A DNA stretch of 64,000 nucleotides from assembly GCF_022662175.1 (NCBI RefSeq), contig NZ_JAKMCR010000002.1:186001-250000 (forward strand), in the 5' to 3' direction. Below, one piece after another: positions 47,156-55,502 of the stretch. Position numbers and translations under genes: made by a program. Each line of letters opens with the position of its first letter. The first letter of the stretch is position 1. The notes beneath the pieces were generated by a model. It was not told the DNA's origin, searched no databases, and worked only from the letters and a program-made list of their open reading frames with translations. Source of the DNA: Aestuariivivens marinum. GTDB lineage: Bacteria > Bacteroidota > Bacteroidia > Flavobacteriales > Flavobacteriaceae.

Positions 47156-48499
47156 ATGTCATTATCAATCTTAAATGCTATTTCTCCAATTGATGGTAGG
47201 TACAGAAACAAAGTAAACGAATTAGCGCCTTTTTTCTCTGAAGAGGCCTTGATTAAATATCGTGTTTTGGTTGAAATAGAATACTTTATCGCGCTTTGCG
47301 AATTGCCTTTACCTCAATTAAAATCTGTTGATTCATCTCTTTTTGATTCTTTAAGGAACATTTATAAAAATTTTACAAGTGAAAATGCCATAGAAATTAA
47401 AGACATTGAAAGTGTAACCAACCACGACGTAAAAGCTGTTGAATATTTTATTAAGAAAAAATTTGATGCTTTAGGATTAATACAATACAAAGAATTTATT
47501 CATTTTGGACTGACGTCACAGGACATTAACAATACTGCTATTCCATTAAGTATAAAAGAAGCCATTAATTCGGTTTACATTCCAGAATATCAAAACGTTT
47601 TAAATAAGCTTAAGACATTATCCAATGAATGGGCTCAAGTACCCATGCTTGCCAGAACACATGGGCAACCAGCATCTCCTACTCGACTCGGTAAAGAAAT
47701 TGACGTTTTTGTGGTTCGCTTGGAAGAACAGTTTAATTTGCTAAACGATATACCTAGTGCCGCAAAGTTTGGAGGTGCAACAGGTAACTTTAATGCTCAC
47801 CATGTGGCCTATCCTAATATTGATTGGAAAGCATTTGGAAGCGCCTTTGTGCAAGGCAAATTAGGATTGCAACATTCGTTTCCAACAACACAAATTGAGC
47901 ATTATGACCACATGGCTGCTTTGTTCGATACCCTTAAGCGCATAAATACCATACTTATAGATTTAGACAGGGATATATGGACCTATGTCTCCATGGATTA
48001 TTTTAAGCAAAAAATTAAAGCAGGTGAAGTTGGTAGTAGTGCCATGCCTCACAAGGTAAACCCTATAGATTTTGAAAACAGTGAAGGAAACCTAGGTATA
48101 GCTAATGCCATTTTCGAACATCTTTCGGCAAAACTCCCTATTTCAAGATTGCAGCGTGATTTGACCGATAGTACTGTTTTGCGTAATGTTGGCGTTCCCT
48201 TTGGTCATACCATTATTGGATTTAAATCGACATTAAAAGGGTTGAATAAATTATTGTTAAACGATTCAAAGTTTGCTAAAGACTTAGAAAACAACTGGGC
48301 TGTTGTGGCCGAAGCAATCCAAACTATTTTGAGACGAGAAGGCTATCCTAATCCCTATGAAGCTTTAAAAGGGTTAACCAGAACCAACGAAGAAATAAAT
48401 CAAAATTCTATTTCAAATTTTATTGATACCTTAGAGGTGTCTAATGACATTAAAACAGAACTAAAACGAATTACTCCTAGTAATTATACAGGTATATAA
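47156..48499 (+). CDS. purB: Adenylosuccinate lyase
   Basis: Catalyses two fumarate-releasing steps in purine synthesis. Conserved blocks: SPIDGRYRNKV (about 9-19), KDIESVTNHDVKAVE with the general acid His (about 82-96), TSQDINNTA (about 120-128), ARTHGQPASPTRLGKE (about 165-180), and the signature SSAMPHKVNPIDFENSEGN (about 291-309) with the catalytic Ser. At 447 aa it is the E. coli PurB-like group. A 69-residue membrane protein gene starts one base after its stop. Confidence 0.95.
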   Translation: MSLSILNAISPIDGRYRNKVNELAPFFSEEALIKYRVLVEIEYFIALCELPLPQLKSVDSSLFDSLRNIYKNFTSENAIEIKDIESVTNHDVKAVEYFIKKKFDALGLIQYKEFIHFGLTSQDINNTAIPLSIKEAINSVYIPEYQNVLNKLKTLSNEWAQVPMLARTHGQPASPTRLGKEIDVFVVRLEEQFNLLNDIPSAAKFGGATGNFNAHHVAYPNIDWKAFGSAFVQGKLGLQHSFPTTQIEHYDHMAALFDTLKRINTILIDLDRDIWTYVSMDYFKQKIKAGEVGSSAMPHKVNPIDFENSEGNLGIANAIFEHLSAKLPISRLQRDLTDSTVLRNVGVPFGHTIIGFKSTLKGLNKLLLNDSKFAKDLENNWAVVAEAIQTILRREGYPNPYEALKGLTRTNEEINQNSISNFIDTLEVSNDIKTELKRITPSNYTGI

Positions 48500-48500
48500 A

Positions 48501-48710
48501 ATGATACTTAACGATAGGCAATCATTATTACTATGTGGCTCTTTGGCTGCAGGTTTATTTATTACCGGGGTCTTTAATATACTTGATAATTTTGTCATTT
48601 TAACATTATTAGTACTTATCTATTTATTAATTGTAGTTAATATCGTATACACCAAAAGAAAATATCCAGAAGAGGACATGGACAGCAATACCCAAGAAAA
48701 AAACTCCTAG
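48501..48710 (+). CDS. Small two-helix membrane protein
   Basis: A 69-residue protein with two transmembrane helices (about 7-25 and 28-47) and a short charged tail. It starts one base after purB and is almost certainly cotranscribed. I recognise no family. The stop codon lies within the stem of the following terminator, so the reading frame ends exactly at the transcript end. Confidence 0.6.
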   Translation: MILNDRQSLLLCGSLAAGLFITGVFNILDNFVILTLLVLIYLLIVVNIVYTKRKYPEEDMDSNTQEKNS

Positions 48711-48729
48711 TTGTTGCTAGGAGTTTTTA
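48700..48729. terminator. Bidirectional perfect 12-bp terminator
   Basis: AAAAACTCCTAG pairs perfectly with CTAGGAGTTTTT (6-base loop). It lies between the convergent purB operon and the ECF sigma/DUF4252 operon. The stop codon of the 69-residue protein is part of the stem. Confidence 0.9.
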
Positions 48730-48748
48730 AAAACAAGATTTCTATAAT

Positions 48749-49291
48749 CTATTTAAAAAAGTTCATGATGTCCTGAACTTGATCTACTTGCAAATCACTG
48801 TTCCGTAAAGCTGAAACCAAAGTTACCATTTTATCGGGGCTCATATTGTTACCCAAAACCCTAACAATAGCAAAACCTAAATTGTTCGCATTTGCAAATA
48901 CAACAACTTCTTCTGCCTCTTCATTATCTCCAATATATTTAACCACTACTTTATTGCCTTTGTCATTAAATTCAATTAAGTCGTTATACTTTTTATGTTT
49001 TAAAATGGAATTAACTTTAGACAATTCTGTGTTGTAAGAGCCTATATTAGAATCGTTAGCTTTGTAAGCCAGAAAGTTTAATCGATTAACCGACTCGTAA
49101 GCTTCCCTCTGATCTTCATTAAATCTAGATTGATCAATTTCTATCATAGATAATGGAACATCTTGTGAGATAAAGTTTTTAGATTCCTGGTTATCTACAA
49201 AATACCGTTGTAAACTAACCCCATCTCCACAGCTTGTTAAAAAAAATGTGACAAATAAGGCGAATATTATATATTTAACTGTACGTTGCAT
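48749..49291 (-). CDS. DUF4252 lipoprotein
   Basis: A 180-residue lipoprotein (lipobox LTSC, Cys about 21). The body EDQREAYESVNRLNFLAYK and NNMSPDKMVTLVSALRNS belongs to DUF4252, a Bacteroidota family of envelope proteins encoded with ECF sigma factors. It is a paralogue of the next gene (194 aa), separated by 14 bases. The role is unknown; location suggests envelope sensing or a sigma-controlled protective function. Confidence 0.78.
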   Translation of the reverse strand: MQRTVKYIIFALFVTFFLTSCGDGVSLQRYFVDNQESKNFISQDVPLSMIEIDQSRFNEDQREAYESVNRLNFLAYKANDSNIGSYNTELSKVNSILKHKKYNDLIEFNDKGNKVVVKYIGDNEEAEEVVVFANANNLGFAIVRVLGNNMSPDKMVTLVSALRNSDLQVDQVQDIMNFFK

Positions 49292-49305
49292 GATTGATGA
49301 TTTGT

Positions 49306-49890
49306 TTATTTTTTCTTTTTCAAATGTTCTCCAGCAGGAATATTCATTTTTTGGGTAAGCTTAGAAATCTCATTTAAGTCGATATTTCCGGTAAGCGACA
49401 CAACAACTGTTTCAATTTTTCGCTCCTTTCCATTCACCTCAATCTTATCCTCCATAACCTTATCCACGCCATTCACAAAGATTAAAAGTTCTTCTACATG
49501 ATCTGCATCCATACCTTCTTTTACATAAAACTTAACTTCGGTGCCATCATCCTTAACCTCCATTAATTCTTCTAAAGCACTAGCTCGCGATTTTACCCAT
49601 TTAGAAATATCAGCTGATATTGACATGTTGTCCGTTACAATAGTCTTAAAGCTAGTAATGCTTTTAACCATATCCATATAAGCTTTGGCCTCGGCATCAT
49701 CGGTATCTATGCCTATTTTGGCAATCATCTGAAACATTTTAGGCTTAATGTTTACATAAGTAACATCTGGATTTTCACTATATTTTTCAAATACATTTTT
49801 TTGAGCCATTCCAGCCATTGGTGCTAGCATGATGGTCATTACGAATACTATTAATCTATTTCTCATGGTATTTATTTTTTGCGTTTGCAT
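49306..49890 (-). CDS. DUF4252 secreted protein
   Basis: A 194-residue DUF4252 paralogue with a signal peptide (RLIVFVMTIMLAPMAGMAQ) instead of a lipobox. It contains VTYVNIKPKMFQMIAKIG (about 38-55), VKFYVKEGMDADHVEELLIF (about 125-144) and EISKLTQKMN near the C-terminus, and ends KKKK. The MQTQKIN start comes from the ATG at 49890; a second ATG (MRNRLIV, residue 9) would give a shorter, more usual signal peptide, so the true start is uncertain. It abuts the anti-sigma-like gene by two bases. Confidence 0.77.
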   Translation of the reverse strand: MQTQKINTMRNRLIVFVMTIMLAPMAGMAQKNVFEKYSENPDVTYVNIKPKMFQMIAKIGIDTDDAEAKAYMDMVKSITSFKTIVTDNMSISADISKWVKSRASALEELMEVKDDGTEVKFYVKEGMDADHVEELLIFVNGVDKVMEDKIEVNGKERKIETVVVSLTGNIDLNEISKLTQKMNIPAGEHLKKKK

Positions 49891-49892
49891 AA

Positions 49893-50366
49893 TTAATTAT
49901 TTGTTTTTTTAAAAATTATATTAGTTGTATTTTCTATCTCAGTAAGGTAACCCAAAGTTGAAGTGCCTTTATTTACTTCGTTTAAGTAGCCCACTGTTGA
50001 AGTTCCTTTGTTAAAATGATTTGAAATCATCGCTAACGATTTTGAAACTTCGCTAAAAGCAATTTCAGGATCATCAATTGTACCAACATCGCTAGGTTTA
50101 TTGAAATAAAACCCTAACATAAGAACTGCTACTGCTGCGACAGAAATCCATTTATAATTAAATGCTTTCTTAGTTTTTAATGAAACGTCCTTAGTAAACT
50201 GTTCTTGTTGATTTGCCAAAAAATACGTAAACATTGGTTTATACATTTCTAAATGTGGGGCAACTGTGTCGCTGGTAAAGTAGTTTTTCAACACTTGCTC
50301 TTCTTTAAGTGATGTTTCTCCATTCTCGTATTTTTCGATTAATTTTTCTATACTATTTAATACCAT
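49893..50366 (-). CDS. Putative anti-sigma-type membrane protein
   Basis: A 157-residue protein with a cytoplasmic N-terminal part (IEKLIEKYENGETSLKEEQ), one transmembrane helix at about 75-92 (WISVAAVAVLMLGFYF) and a periplasmic tail. Its position directly after an ECF sigma gene, with a 14-base overlap, makes an anti-sigma factor likely, but it lacks a recognisable ZAS motif. The tail ends with two near-identical 13-residue units, NKGTSTVGYLNEV and NKGTSTLGYLTEI, which are unusual. Confidence 0.68.
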   Translation of the reverse strand: MVLNSIEKLIEKYENGETSLKEEQVLKNYFTSDTVAPHLEMYKPMFTYFLANQQEQFTKDVSLKTKKAFNYKWISVAAVAVLMLGFYFNKPSDVGTIDDPEIAFSEVSKSLAMISNHFNKGTSTVGYLNEVNKGTSTLGYLTEIENTTNIIFKKTNN

Positions 50367-50862
50367 AATTATGCGTATTAGTTAATCTTTCTCTTATCGT
50401 TTTTCTAGCTCTAGATAGGTTTACCCGTACTGCTGTGTTATTTATACCCAACATATCAGCAATCTCGTCAAAGTCATATTCCTCAATATCCCGCAACTGA
50501 ATTATTAATCGTTGTTGTTCTGGTAATTCTTCAATTATTTTTCCCACCCAGTTAACACTATCGTTTAATTCAACCTGTTTTTGTAATGCTGTTTGCTTAT
50601 CCTCGTAATTGCTATGAACAATTTTTAAGTTTTGGGCTTGTTTTGATTTTAACTTATCCAAACAAAAATTCTTGGTCATAGTCATTGAAAACGCTTCGAC
50701 ATTTTTATAACCTTCAATCTTTGTTTTATTGTTCCATAATTTCAATAATATCTCTTGTGTGGCATCTTCAGCTTCCTCTGTAGATATGAGCAATCGTTTT
50801 GCTAAACGAAACACTTTATCCTTAAAAGGCATTACAATATTTAAAAACTCACTTTGAGTCAT
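50353..50862 (-). CDS. ECF RNA polymerase sigma factor
   Basis: A 169-residue group IV sigma factor: region 2 (FKDKVFRLAKRLLISTEEAEDATQEILLKLW-type, about 14-45, with the DATQE motif) binds the -10 element, and region 4 (LPEQQRLIIQLRDIEEYDFDEIADMLGINNTAVRVNLSRARK-type, about 113-155) binds the -35. It heads an operon with a putative anti-sigma protein and two DUF4252 proteins. A TGTAAC-N16-CGTC promoter upstream suggests it transcribes its own operon. The signal is unknown. Confidence 0.9.
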   Translation of the reverse strand: MTQSEFLNIVMPFKDKVFRLAKRLLISTEEAEDATQEILLKLWNNKTKIEGYKNVEAFSMTMTKNFCLDKLKSKQAQNLKIVHSNYEDKQTALQKQVELNDSVNWVGKIIEELPEQQRLIIQLRDIEEYDFDEIADMLGINNTAVRVNLSRARKTIRERLTNTHNYGIK

Positions 50863-50881
50863 AATTGATTGGTTGTATTAT

Positions 50882-50902
50882 AAATAGCTTTTTACGCTAT
50901 TT
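50882..50902 (-). repeat. Hairpin in ECF sigma leader
   Basis: AAATAGC and GCTATTT form a 7-bp stem with a 7-base loop. It lies right at the start of the predicted sigma-operon transcript, so it could affect message stability or translation. Confidence 0.4.
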
Positions 50903-50910
50903 GAAATTAC

Positions 50911-50936
50911 GACGAACGACATGTCTTTTTGTTACA
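50911..50936 (-). promoter_or_regulatory. Candidate ECF-type promoter of sigma operon
   Basis: On the minus strand TGTAAC (50936-50931), 16 bases, then CGTC (50914-50911). This is the -35 AAC / -10 CGTC layout of ECF promoters, with the start about 40 bases before the ATG at 50862. There is no TAnnTTTG box near it. Confidence 0.6.
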
Positions 50937-51009
50937 ATTATTTTTTTATTATACAATAATGTAAGTAAATTTATGGTTTTATAGACTACTTATAATAAAA
51001 GAAATTGCT

Positions 51010-52515
51010 ATGAAACATTTAAAAGCCCCAATACTGCTTCTGTGTTTATCAATCATAACTTACGGTTGCTTTGAAGACAATGACGACAATACCATTAGTG
51101 CCAACCAAATAAATGATTTTGTTTGGAAGGGCATGAATCTTTTTTATCTATATAAGGACAATATCCCCAACCTAGCTAATGACAGGTTTTCCTCAGATGG
51201 CGAATATGCCGATTACCTTAACTCCTATTCCAAACCCGAAGATTTATTCGAAAGTTTAATCTACCAAAGGGAAAACGTAGATCGCTACAGTTGGATTGTT
51301 GATGATTATATCGCTTTGGAACGTTTTTTTGATGGCTGTAGCGTTATTAACGGTATGGAGTTTAGCCTATTTAACACGCCCAATACCTCTAACAATGTTT
51401 TTGGCATTGTTCGTATGGTTTTGGCAGGTAGTGATGCCGAAAGCAAAGGCATAAAAAGAGGTGATATTTTTTATGAAGTCGACGGTAACCTATTATATTA
51501 TAATTCTAAAACTGATAACAACTTTAACTTATTTGGTTCAAGTTCTTATTCCATAACATTGGGGACATATAATGATAATGGTACTTCAGAAACTACTGAT
51601 GACACTATCGATTCACTAAACGAAACTATCACACTTAATAAAGTAGAGCTATGCGAAAACCCTATTTTTAAAACCGATATTTTTGATCTTGGTTCAAAAA
51701 AAGTCGGTTATTTAATGTATAATGGCTTTACAGCCGATTATGATGCGCAGTTAAATACTGTTTTTGGTGATTTTAAAGCCAGTAATATAGACGATTTGGT
51801 TTTAGATTTAAGATATAACCCTGGAGGATCGGTTAATACTGCCATACTGCTTGCGAGTATGATAACCGGCCAGTTTACAGGTGATGTGTTTAGTACTGAA
51901 GAATGGAACACAGCGTTTCAAGCGGCTATTGAAAATGAAAACCCAGAATTGCTCATCAATAGATTTGTTAACAACGATGCTGGTGCTAGCTTGAACAGTC
52001 TTAACTTAACTAAAGTTTACATTATTGCTACAGATTTTTCAGCATCAGCGAGTGAATTGGTTATAAATAGTCTAGACCCTTATGTTGATGTGATTCATAT
52101 TGGTAAAAATACAGAAGGTAAATACCAAGCCTCTACCACACTCTACGACTCCGAAGATTTTAGTAGAGAAGGTGTAAATCCAAGTCATTCCTATGCCATG
52201 CAACCATTAATCTTTAAATCACTTAACAGTGTTGGTAAAACAGACTATAGCAACGGGCTCACCCCAGACATTCATTTAGAAGAAGATTATTTAAACCTTG
52301 GTACTTTAGGCAATGTAAACGAAACGCTTTTAGCTGCTGCCTTAGCTGCCATAGAGAATTCAGGAAAGCTTTCTAAAATCAAATCACAAAATAATTTCAC
52401 GCCGTTAAAATTAATTGACGATAGCAATAGTTTTGAAACTTCAGGCAGTGGCATGTATGTAGACAAAGAACTTCCTTCAGAAATGATAAACAGATTTTTA
52501 TTTGAACAAAATTAA
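51010..52515 (+). CDS. S41-family (C-terminal processing) peptidase lipoprotein
   Basis: A 501-residue lipoprotein (lipobox ITYGC, Cys about 20). An N-terminal helical domain (about 28-95), a PDZ domain (about 128-165, GSDAESKGIKRGDIFYEVDG) and the S41 catalytic domain follow: DDLVLDLRYNPGGSVNTA (about 254-271) and the catalytic Ser in ATDFSASASELV (about 340-351). It should cleave proteins in the periplasm or outer membrane, with a Ser-Lys type mechanism. It is divergent from the ECF sigma gene, and the Dph6-like gene overlaps its 3' end by 14 bases. Confidence 0.88.
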   Translation: MKHLKAPILLLCLSIITYGCFEDNDDNTISANQINDFVWKGMNLFYLYKDNIPNLANDRFSSDGEYADYLNSYSKPEDLFESLIYQRENVDRYSWIVDDYIALERFFDGCSVINGMEFSLFNTPNTSNNVFGIVRMVLAGSDAESKGIKRGDIFYEVDGNLLYYNSKTDNNFNLFGSSSYSITLGTYNDNGTSETTDDTIDSLNETITLNKVELCENPIFKTDIFDLGSKKVGYLMYNGFTADYDAQLNTVFGDFKASNIDDLVLDLRYNPGGSVNTAILLASMITGQFTGDVFSTEEWNTAFQAAIENENPELLINRFVNNDAGASLNSLNLTKVYIIATDFSASASELVINSLDPYVDVIHIGKNTEGKYQASTTLYDSEDFSREGVNPSHSYAMQPLIFKSLNSVGKTDYSNGLTPDIHLEEDYLNLGTLGNVNETLLAAALAAIENSGKLSKIKSQNNFTPLKLIDDSNSFETSGSGMYVDKELPSEMINRFLFEQN

Positions 52516-53218
52516 AACCTACTTCAATTGGAGTACAGGCAAGGACTCTGCATTAGCCTTACATCATTTATTACAAAATTCTAATTATACTGTTGATGAA
52601 CTTGTTACAACTGTTAATAGTCATTATAACAGGGTGTCTATGCATGGATTAAGAAAGGAACTTTTAATAGCACAAACCCAAGCCATTGGCATATCATCCA
52701 CTTTAATAGAATTGCCCGAAATGCCCAGTATGGCCATCTATGAGGAAAAGATGCTTGAAAAGGTCTCTAGACTAAAAAATAATGGCTTTACACATACTGC
52801 CTTTGGGGATATTTTTTTAGAAGACCTGAGAACCTATCGTGAAAAACAACTGGGGCGACTAGGCTTAAAAGCCATATTCCCCATTTGGAAACATAACACA
52901 AAAGATTTATTAAATGAGTTTTTAGATTTAGGTTTTAAAACCATTATCGTTTGCGCCAATTCAAAATATTTTACTAAGGATTTTGTAGGTACTATTATAG
53001 ATAAAAACTTTATTGACAATTTACCTGAAGGTGTTGACCCCTGTGGTGAAAATGGTGAATTCCATACCTTTTGTTTCGATGGTCCAATTTTTAAAAAACC
53101 CATTTCTTTTAGTATTGGAGAAAAAGTATATCGAGAATATAGCAATCCAAAAACCGATAATGATTCCGTTTGTAAAAGTGACAAATATGGAATTTGGTAT
53201 TGTGATTTGATTCCATAA
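52502..53218 (+). CDS. Dph6-like PP-loop ATP pyrophosphatase
   Basis: A 238-residue protein of the diphthine-ammonia ligase (COG2102-like) group: the PP-loop WSTGKDSALALHHLL (about 9-23), VNSHYNRVSMHGLRKELL (about 39-57), and GVDPCGENGEFHTFCFDGP (about 176-194), all typical. The enzyme class activates a carboxyl by adenylation and aminates it. Bacteria have no diphthamide, so the substrate is unknown. The start is TTG at 52502, overlapping the S41 gene, with no suitable ATG. It lies next to the B12 uptake locus, convergent with btuB. Confidence 0.85.
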   Translation: MNKIKTYFNWSTGKDSALALHHLLQNSNYTVDELVTTVNSHYNRVSMHGLRKELLIAQTQAIGISSTLIELPEMPSMAIYEEKMLEKVSRLKNNGFTHTAFGDIFLEDLRTYREKQLGRLGLKAIFPIWKHNTKDLLNEFLDLGFKTIIVCANSKYFTKDFVGTIIDKNFIDNLPEGVDPCGENGEFHTFCFDGPIFKKPISFSIGEKVYREYSNPKTDNDSVCKSDKYGIWYCDLIP

Positions 53219-53278
53219 AAAATGCCTCCAAACAAGGGAGATATTTCACAATAAGAGATTAAGTAGTAGATAAAATCA

Positions 53279-55150
53279 TTAAAGGTTAATATTAAATCCT
53301 AGGTTTACATTCCTTCCTTTCGTGGTATACCCTAGAATTTCGAAATAATCTTCATTCAACAAATTGATTACACTAACAAAGAGTTTTAACTTATTTTTAA
53401 TTACTTTCTGGCTAAAATATAAATCAACTATAGAAAAAGGAGGTAGTTCAACATTTTCAAAGGTAGAAAAATCAGTATCCGTCCTATTACCAACATACTG
53501 GTAGTTTAAGGAGGCAAAAGTATTTTCACAAAAATTATAGCCTAAATTAGCATTCACTTTATGCTTTGGTAAACGTAAACGCAAACCATCTTTTAATTCA
53601 ATAAAAGTATAGTTTGCTGATACGTTTAAGTTTTCAATCAATCCCAATTCAGCCTCTATTTCAAAACCATGGACCCTAGCCACTGCATTCGCATTTTGAT
53701 AGCCTGTTGTATAAATAATAGTATTCTCTTCTTTTCTATTAAAATACACACCGCTTAGTCGAAATTTCTTTTTTAAATTGTATTCAAAACCTCCCTCGAT
53801 AGTCAAATTTTCTTCTGGCTCTAAATCTGGGTTAGCTCCAAAATAACCAAATAACTGAGACAGATTAGGTGCAATAAATGAAGTCGCATAAGAACCAAAT
53901 ATTTTGGTATAACCTCCATCTAAATCTATACTATATGATGGGTTTAAACTATACACAAAGTGTGAGCCATATTCACTATGGTTATTTAATCGTATTCCAG
54001 CATTAATATTTAGTCCGAAATATGATATGTAAACTACATTTGCATAAGGATCTGTATTTGTAAAACTCTCTTCTTTAGCAAATTGACTATTATAATCGCC
54101 GTAATTTAATCCAACAATGGTATAAAATGTATCATCAAATACATATTTATTAAACGCATCGACTACATAACTTTTTGCTTTGTTCACAGAGCTAAAGTCT
54201 GATACGGTTTCCCTGTTAATTTCGGTGAATGCAGTATTGATTTGAAAACTTCCATTTTTGTAGGTGAACTTAGGGGACACCCCTACTCTTTTCTGCTTTA
54301 CAATGTATTCATCGTAAGTGTCTGCAAAAGTATAATTAGGAGCTGGATAACCATCAATATCTGTTTTTAGCTTATCATAACTTGCAAAAGCTGTAAGGTT
54401 AAAAGCCTTACATAATTCATAACCTAATTTAACATTGGTGTTAAACCTAGAAAATGGATCTTTCTCTGAATTATTAGATTTCGCAGCTGAAAGCCCGTCA
54501 ACAAATCGATTACCAAAACCAATTAAATAATTAAACTTTCTAGTTTTACCACTGACGGAAACACTATTAGTAAAACTTGACGCATTGTAATTTAAATCGT
54601 CTTGTGATTGATTAGTACCAACAACCGTTAAAAAACTCCCAGATACACTTTCTTTTGAAGCCTTTTTAGTTGTAATATTAATAACGGCAGTAGCAGCGGC
54701 ATTTCCATATAACGTACTCGCAGCACCTTTAATAATTTCAATGGATTCTACCATATTTAAATCCAATAGGCGTAAATCAAAATCATTAGCTACAATAGAA
54801 GGATCGTTTACCTGTACTCCATCAATAAGCACCAGTATTTGTCTATTGTTTCCTCCTCTAATATAATTACCCAAGTTTTGGCCTTCAACACTTCTACTCC
54901 CATTAATTTCAATACCACTCTTGGTATTGATTAATTCTGAAATTGTTCTAGCTTGATTTCTTTCGATTTCTTGTTTGGAAATTTTGATAACCATTTTTCC
55001 TGAATTTTCACGTTTTAACATAAATCGTGAATCAGTAACAACAACTTCTTCTAATTGTTCGACTTTTGTTGAATCGCTTTGCTGTTGCGTAAAACCAACC
55101 ATAGATATACCTAAACATAGTACACCAAAAACACTTGTTTTTTTGTTCAT
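53279..55150 (-). CDS. btuB: TonB-dependent vitamin B12 receptor BtuB
   Basis: A 623-residue outer-membrane TonB-dependent receptor. Signal peptide (VLCLGISMVGFTQ), then TonB-box-like region VEQLEEVVVTDSRF, plug domain (about 50-160, GKMVIKISKQEIERNQARTI with NYIRGGNNRQILVLIDGVQV), and a 22-strand barrel ending in YTTKGRNVNLGFNINL. The vitamin B12 assignment rests on the cobalamin riboswitch in its leader and on btuFCD divergent next to it; ligand residues were not checked. It probably moves corrinoids into the periplasm with TonB energy. Confidence 0.92.
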   Translation of the reverse strand: MNKKTSVFGVLCLGISMVGFTQQQSDSTKVEQLEEVVVTDSRFMLKRENSGKMVIKISKQEIERNQARTISELINTKSGIEINGSRSVEGQNLGNYIRGGNNRQILVLIDGVQVNDPSIVANDFDLRLLDLNMVESIEIIKGAASTLYGNAAATAVINITTKKASKESVSGSFLTVVGTNQSQDDLNYNASSFTNSVSVSGKTRKFNYLIGFGNRFVDGLSAAKSNNSEKDPFSRFNTNVKLGYELCKAFNLTAFASYDKLKTDIDGYPAPNYTFADTYDEYIVKQKRVGVSPKFTYKNGSFQINTAFTEINRETVSDFSSVNKAKSYVVDAFNKYVFDDTFYTIVGLNYGDYNSQFAKEESFTNTDPYANVVYISYFGLNINAGIRLNNHSEYGSHFVYSLNPSYSIDLDGGYTKIFGSYATSFIAPNLSQLFGYFGANPDLEPEENLTIEGGFEYNLKKKFRLSGVYFNRKEENTIIYTTGYQNANAVARVHGFEIEAELGLIENLNVSANYTFIELKDGLRLRLPKHKVNANLGYNFCENTFASLNYQYVGNRTDTDFSTFENVELPPFSIVDLYFSQKVIKNKLKLFVSVINLLNEDYFEILGYTTKGRNVNLGFNINL

Positions 55151-55234
55151 TTAAATGATTAATTACTCGAGAATCGCATGGATTGTAACATACAAACTTT
55201 TATCCCGAAAGTTTAACTTATTGGTTTAAAAAAT

Positions 55235-55418
55235 GGCAGGTCTCCTGACTTATCCTTCACTATTATACCTTCCCATTAATCTATATTAACAGTGGCCTAG
55301 AAGAAATAGTGACTCTTAAAGAGATACCCAATCACGTTGAGCATAGTACTTACAGTTGCGGGAACAGCTCTGGAATTTCACCAGATTCCCTTTTTAATCC
55401 CACCGAGGCAGGAACCAA
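55235..55418 (-). ncRNA. Cobalamin riboswitch (leader of btuB)
   Basis: Read on the minus strand, the leader contains the B12 riboswitch core in order: GGTTCCTGCC near the start, GGGAATCTGGTGAAATTCC, the CTGTTCCCGCAACTG region, a GCCACTG element, GGGAAGG, and AGTCAGGAGACCTGCC near the end, whose GGCAGG pairs back with the beginning. It lies 85 bases before the btuB ATG. Binding of adenosylcobalamin should shut off btuB. The rest of the 352-base gap (55151-55502) holds the btuB start region and the btuF promoter; nothing else is visible. Confidence 0.95.
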
Positions 55419-55477
55419 ATTTCGTTGTAAAAATAAAACATTTTGTTTATTGTTTTACTCAAAAGATTAAATAATGT

Positions 55478-55485
55478 TACTTTTG
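55478..55485 (+). promoter_or_regulatory. -7 box of btuFCD operon
   Basis: TACTTTTG, exact TAnnTTTG, 17 bases before the btuF TTG. The predicted start is downstream of the riboswitch, which is on the other strand, so btuFCD is not preceded by its own B12 riboswitch. Confidence 0.5.
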
Positions 55486-55502
55486 AACTTAAAAAATAAA
55501 CC

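Noticed and set aside
53219-53278. Terminator between the Dph6-like gene and btuB
   Set aside because: Only a 4-5 bp stem (CTCC/GGAG) without a T-run is visible, too weak to call.
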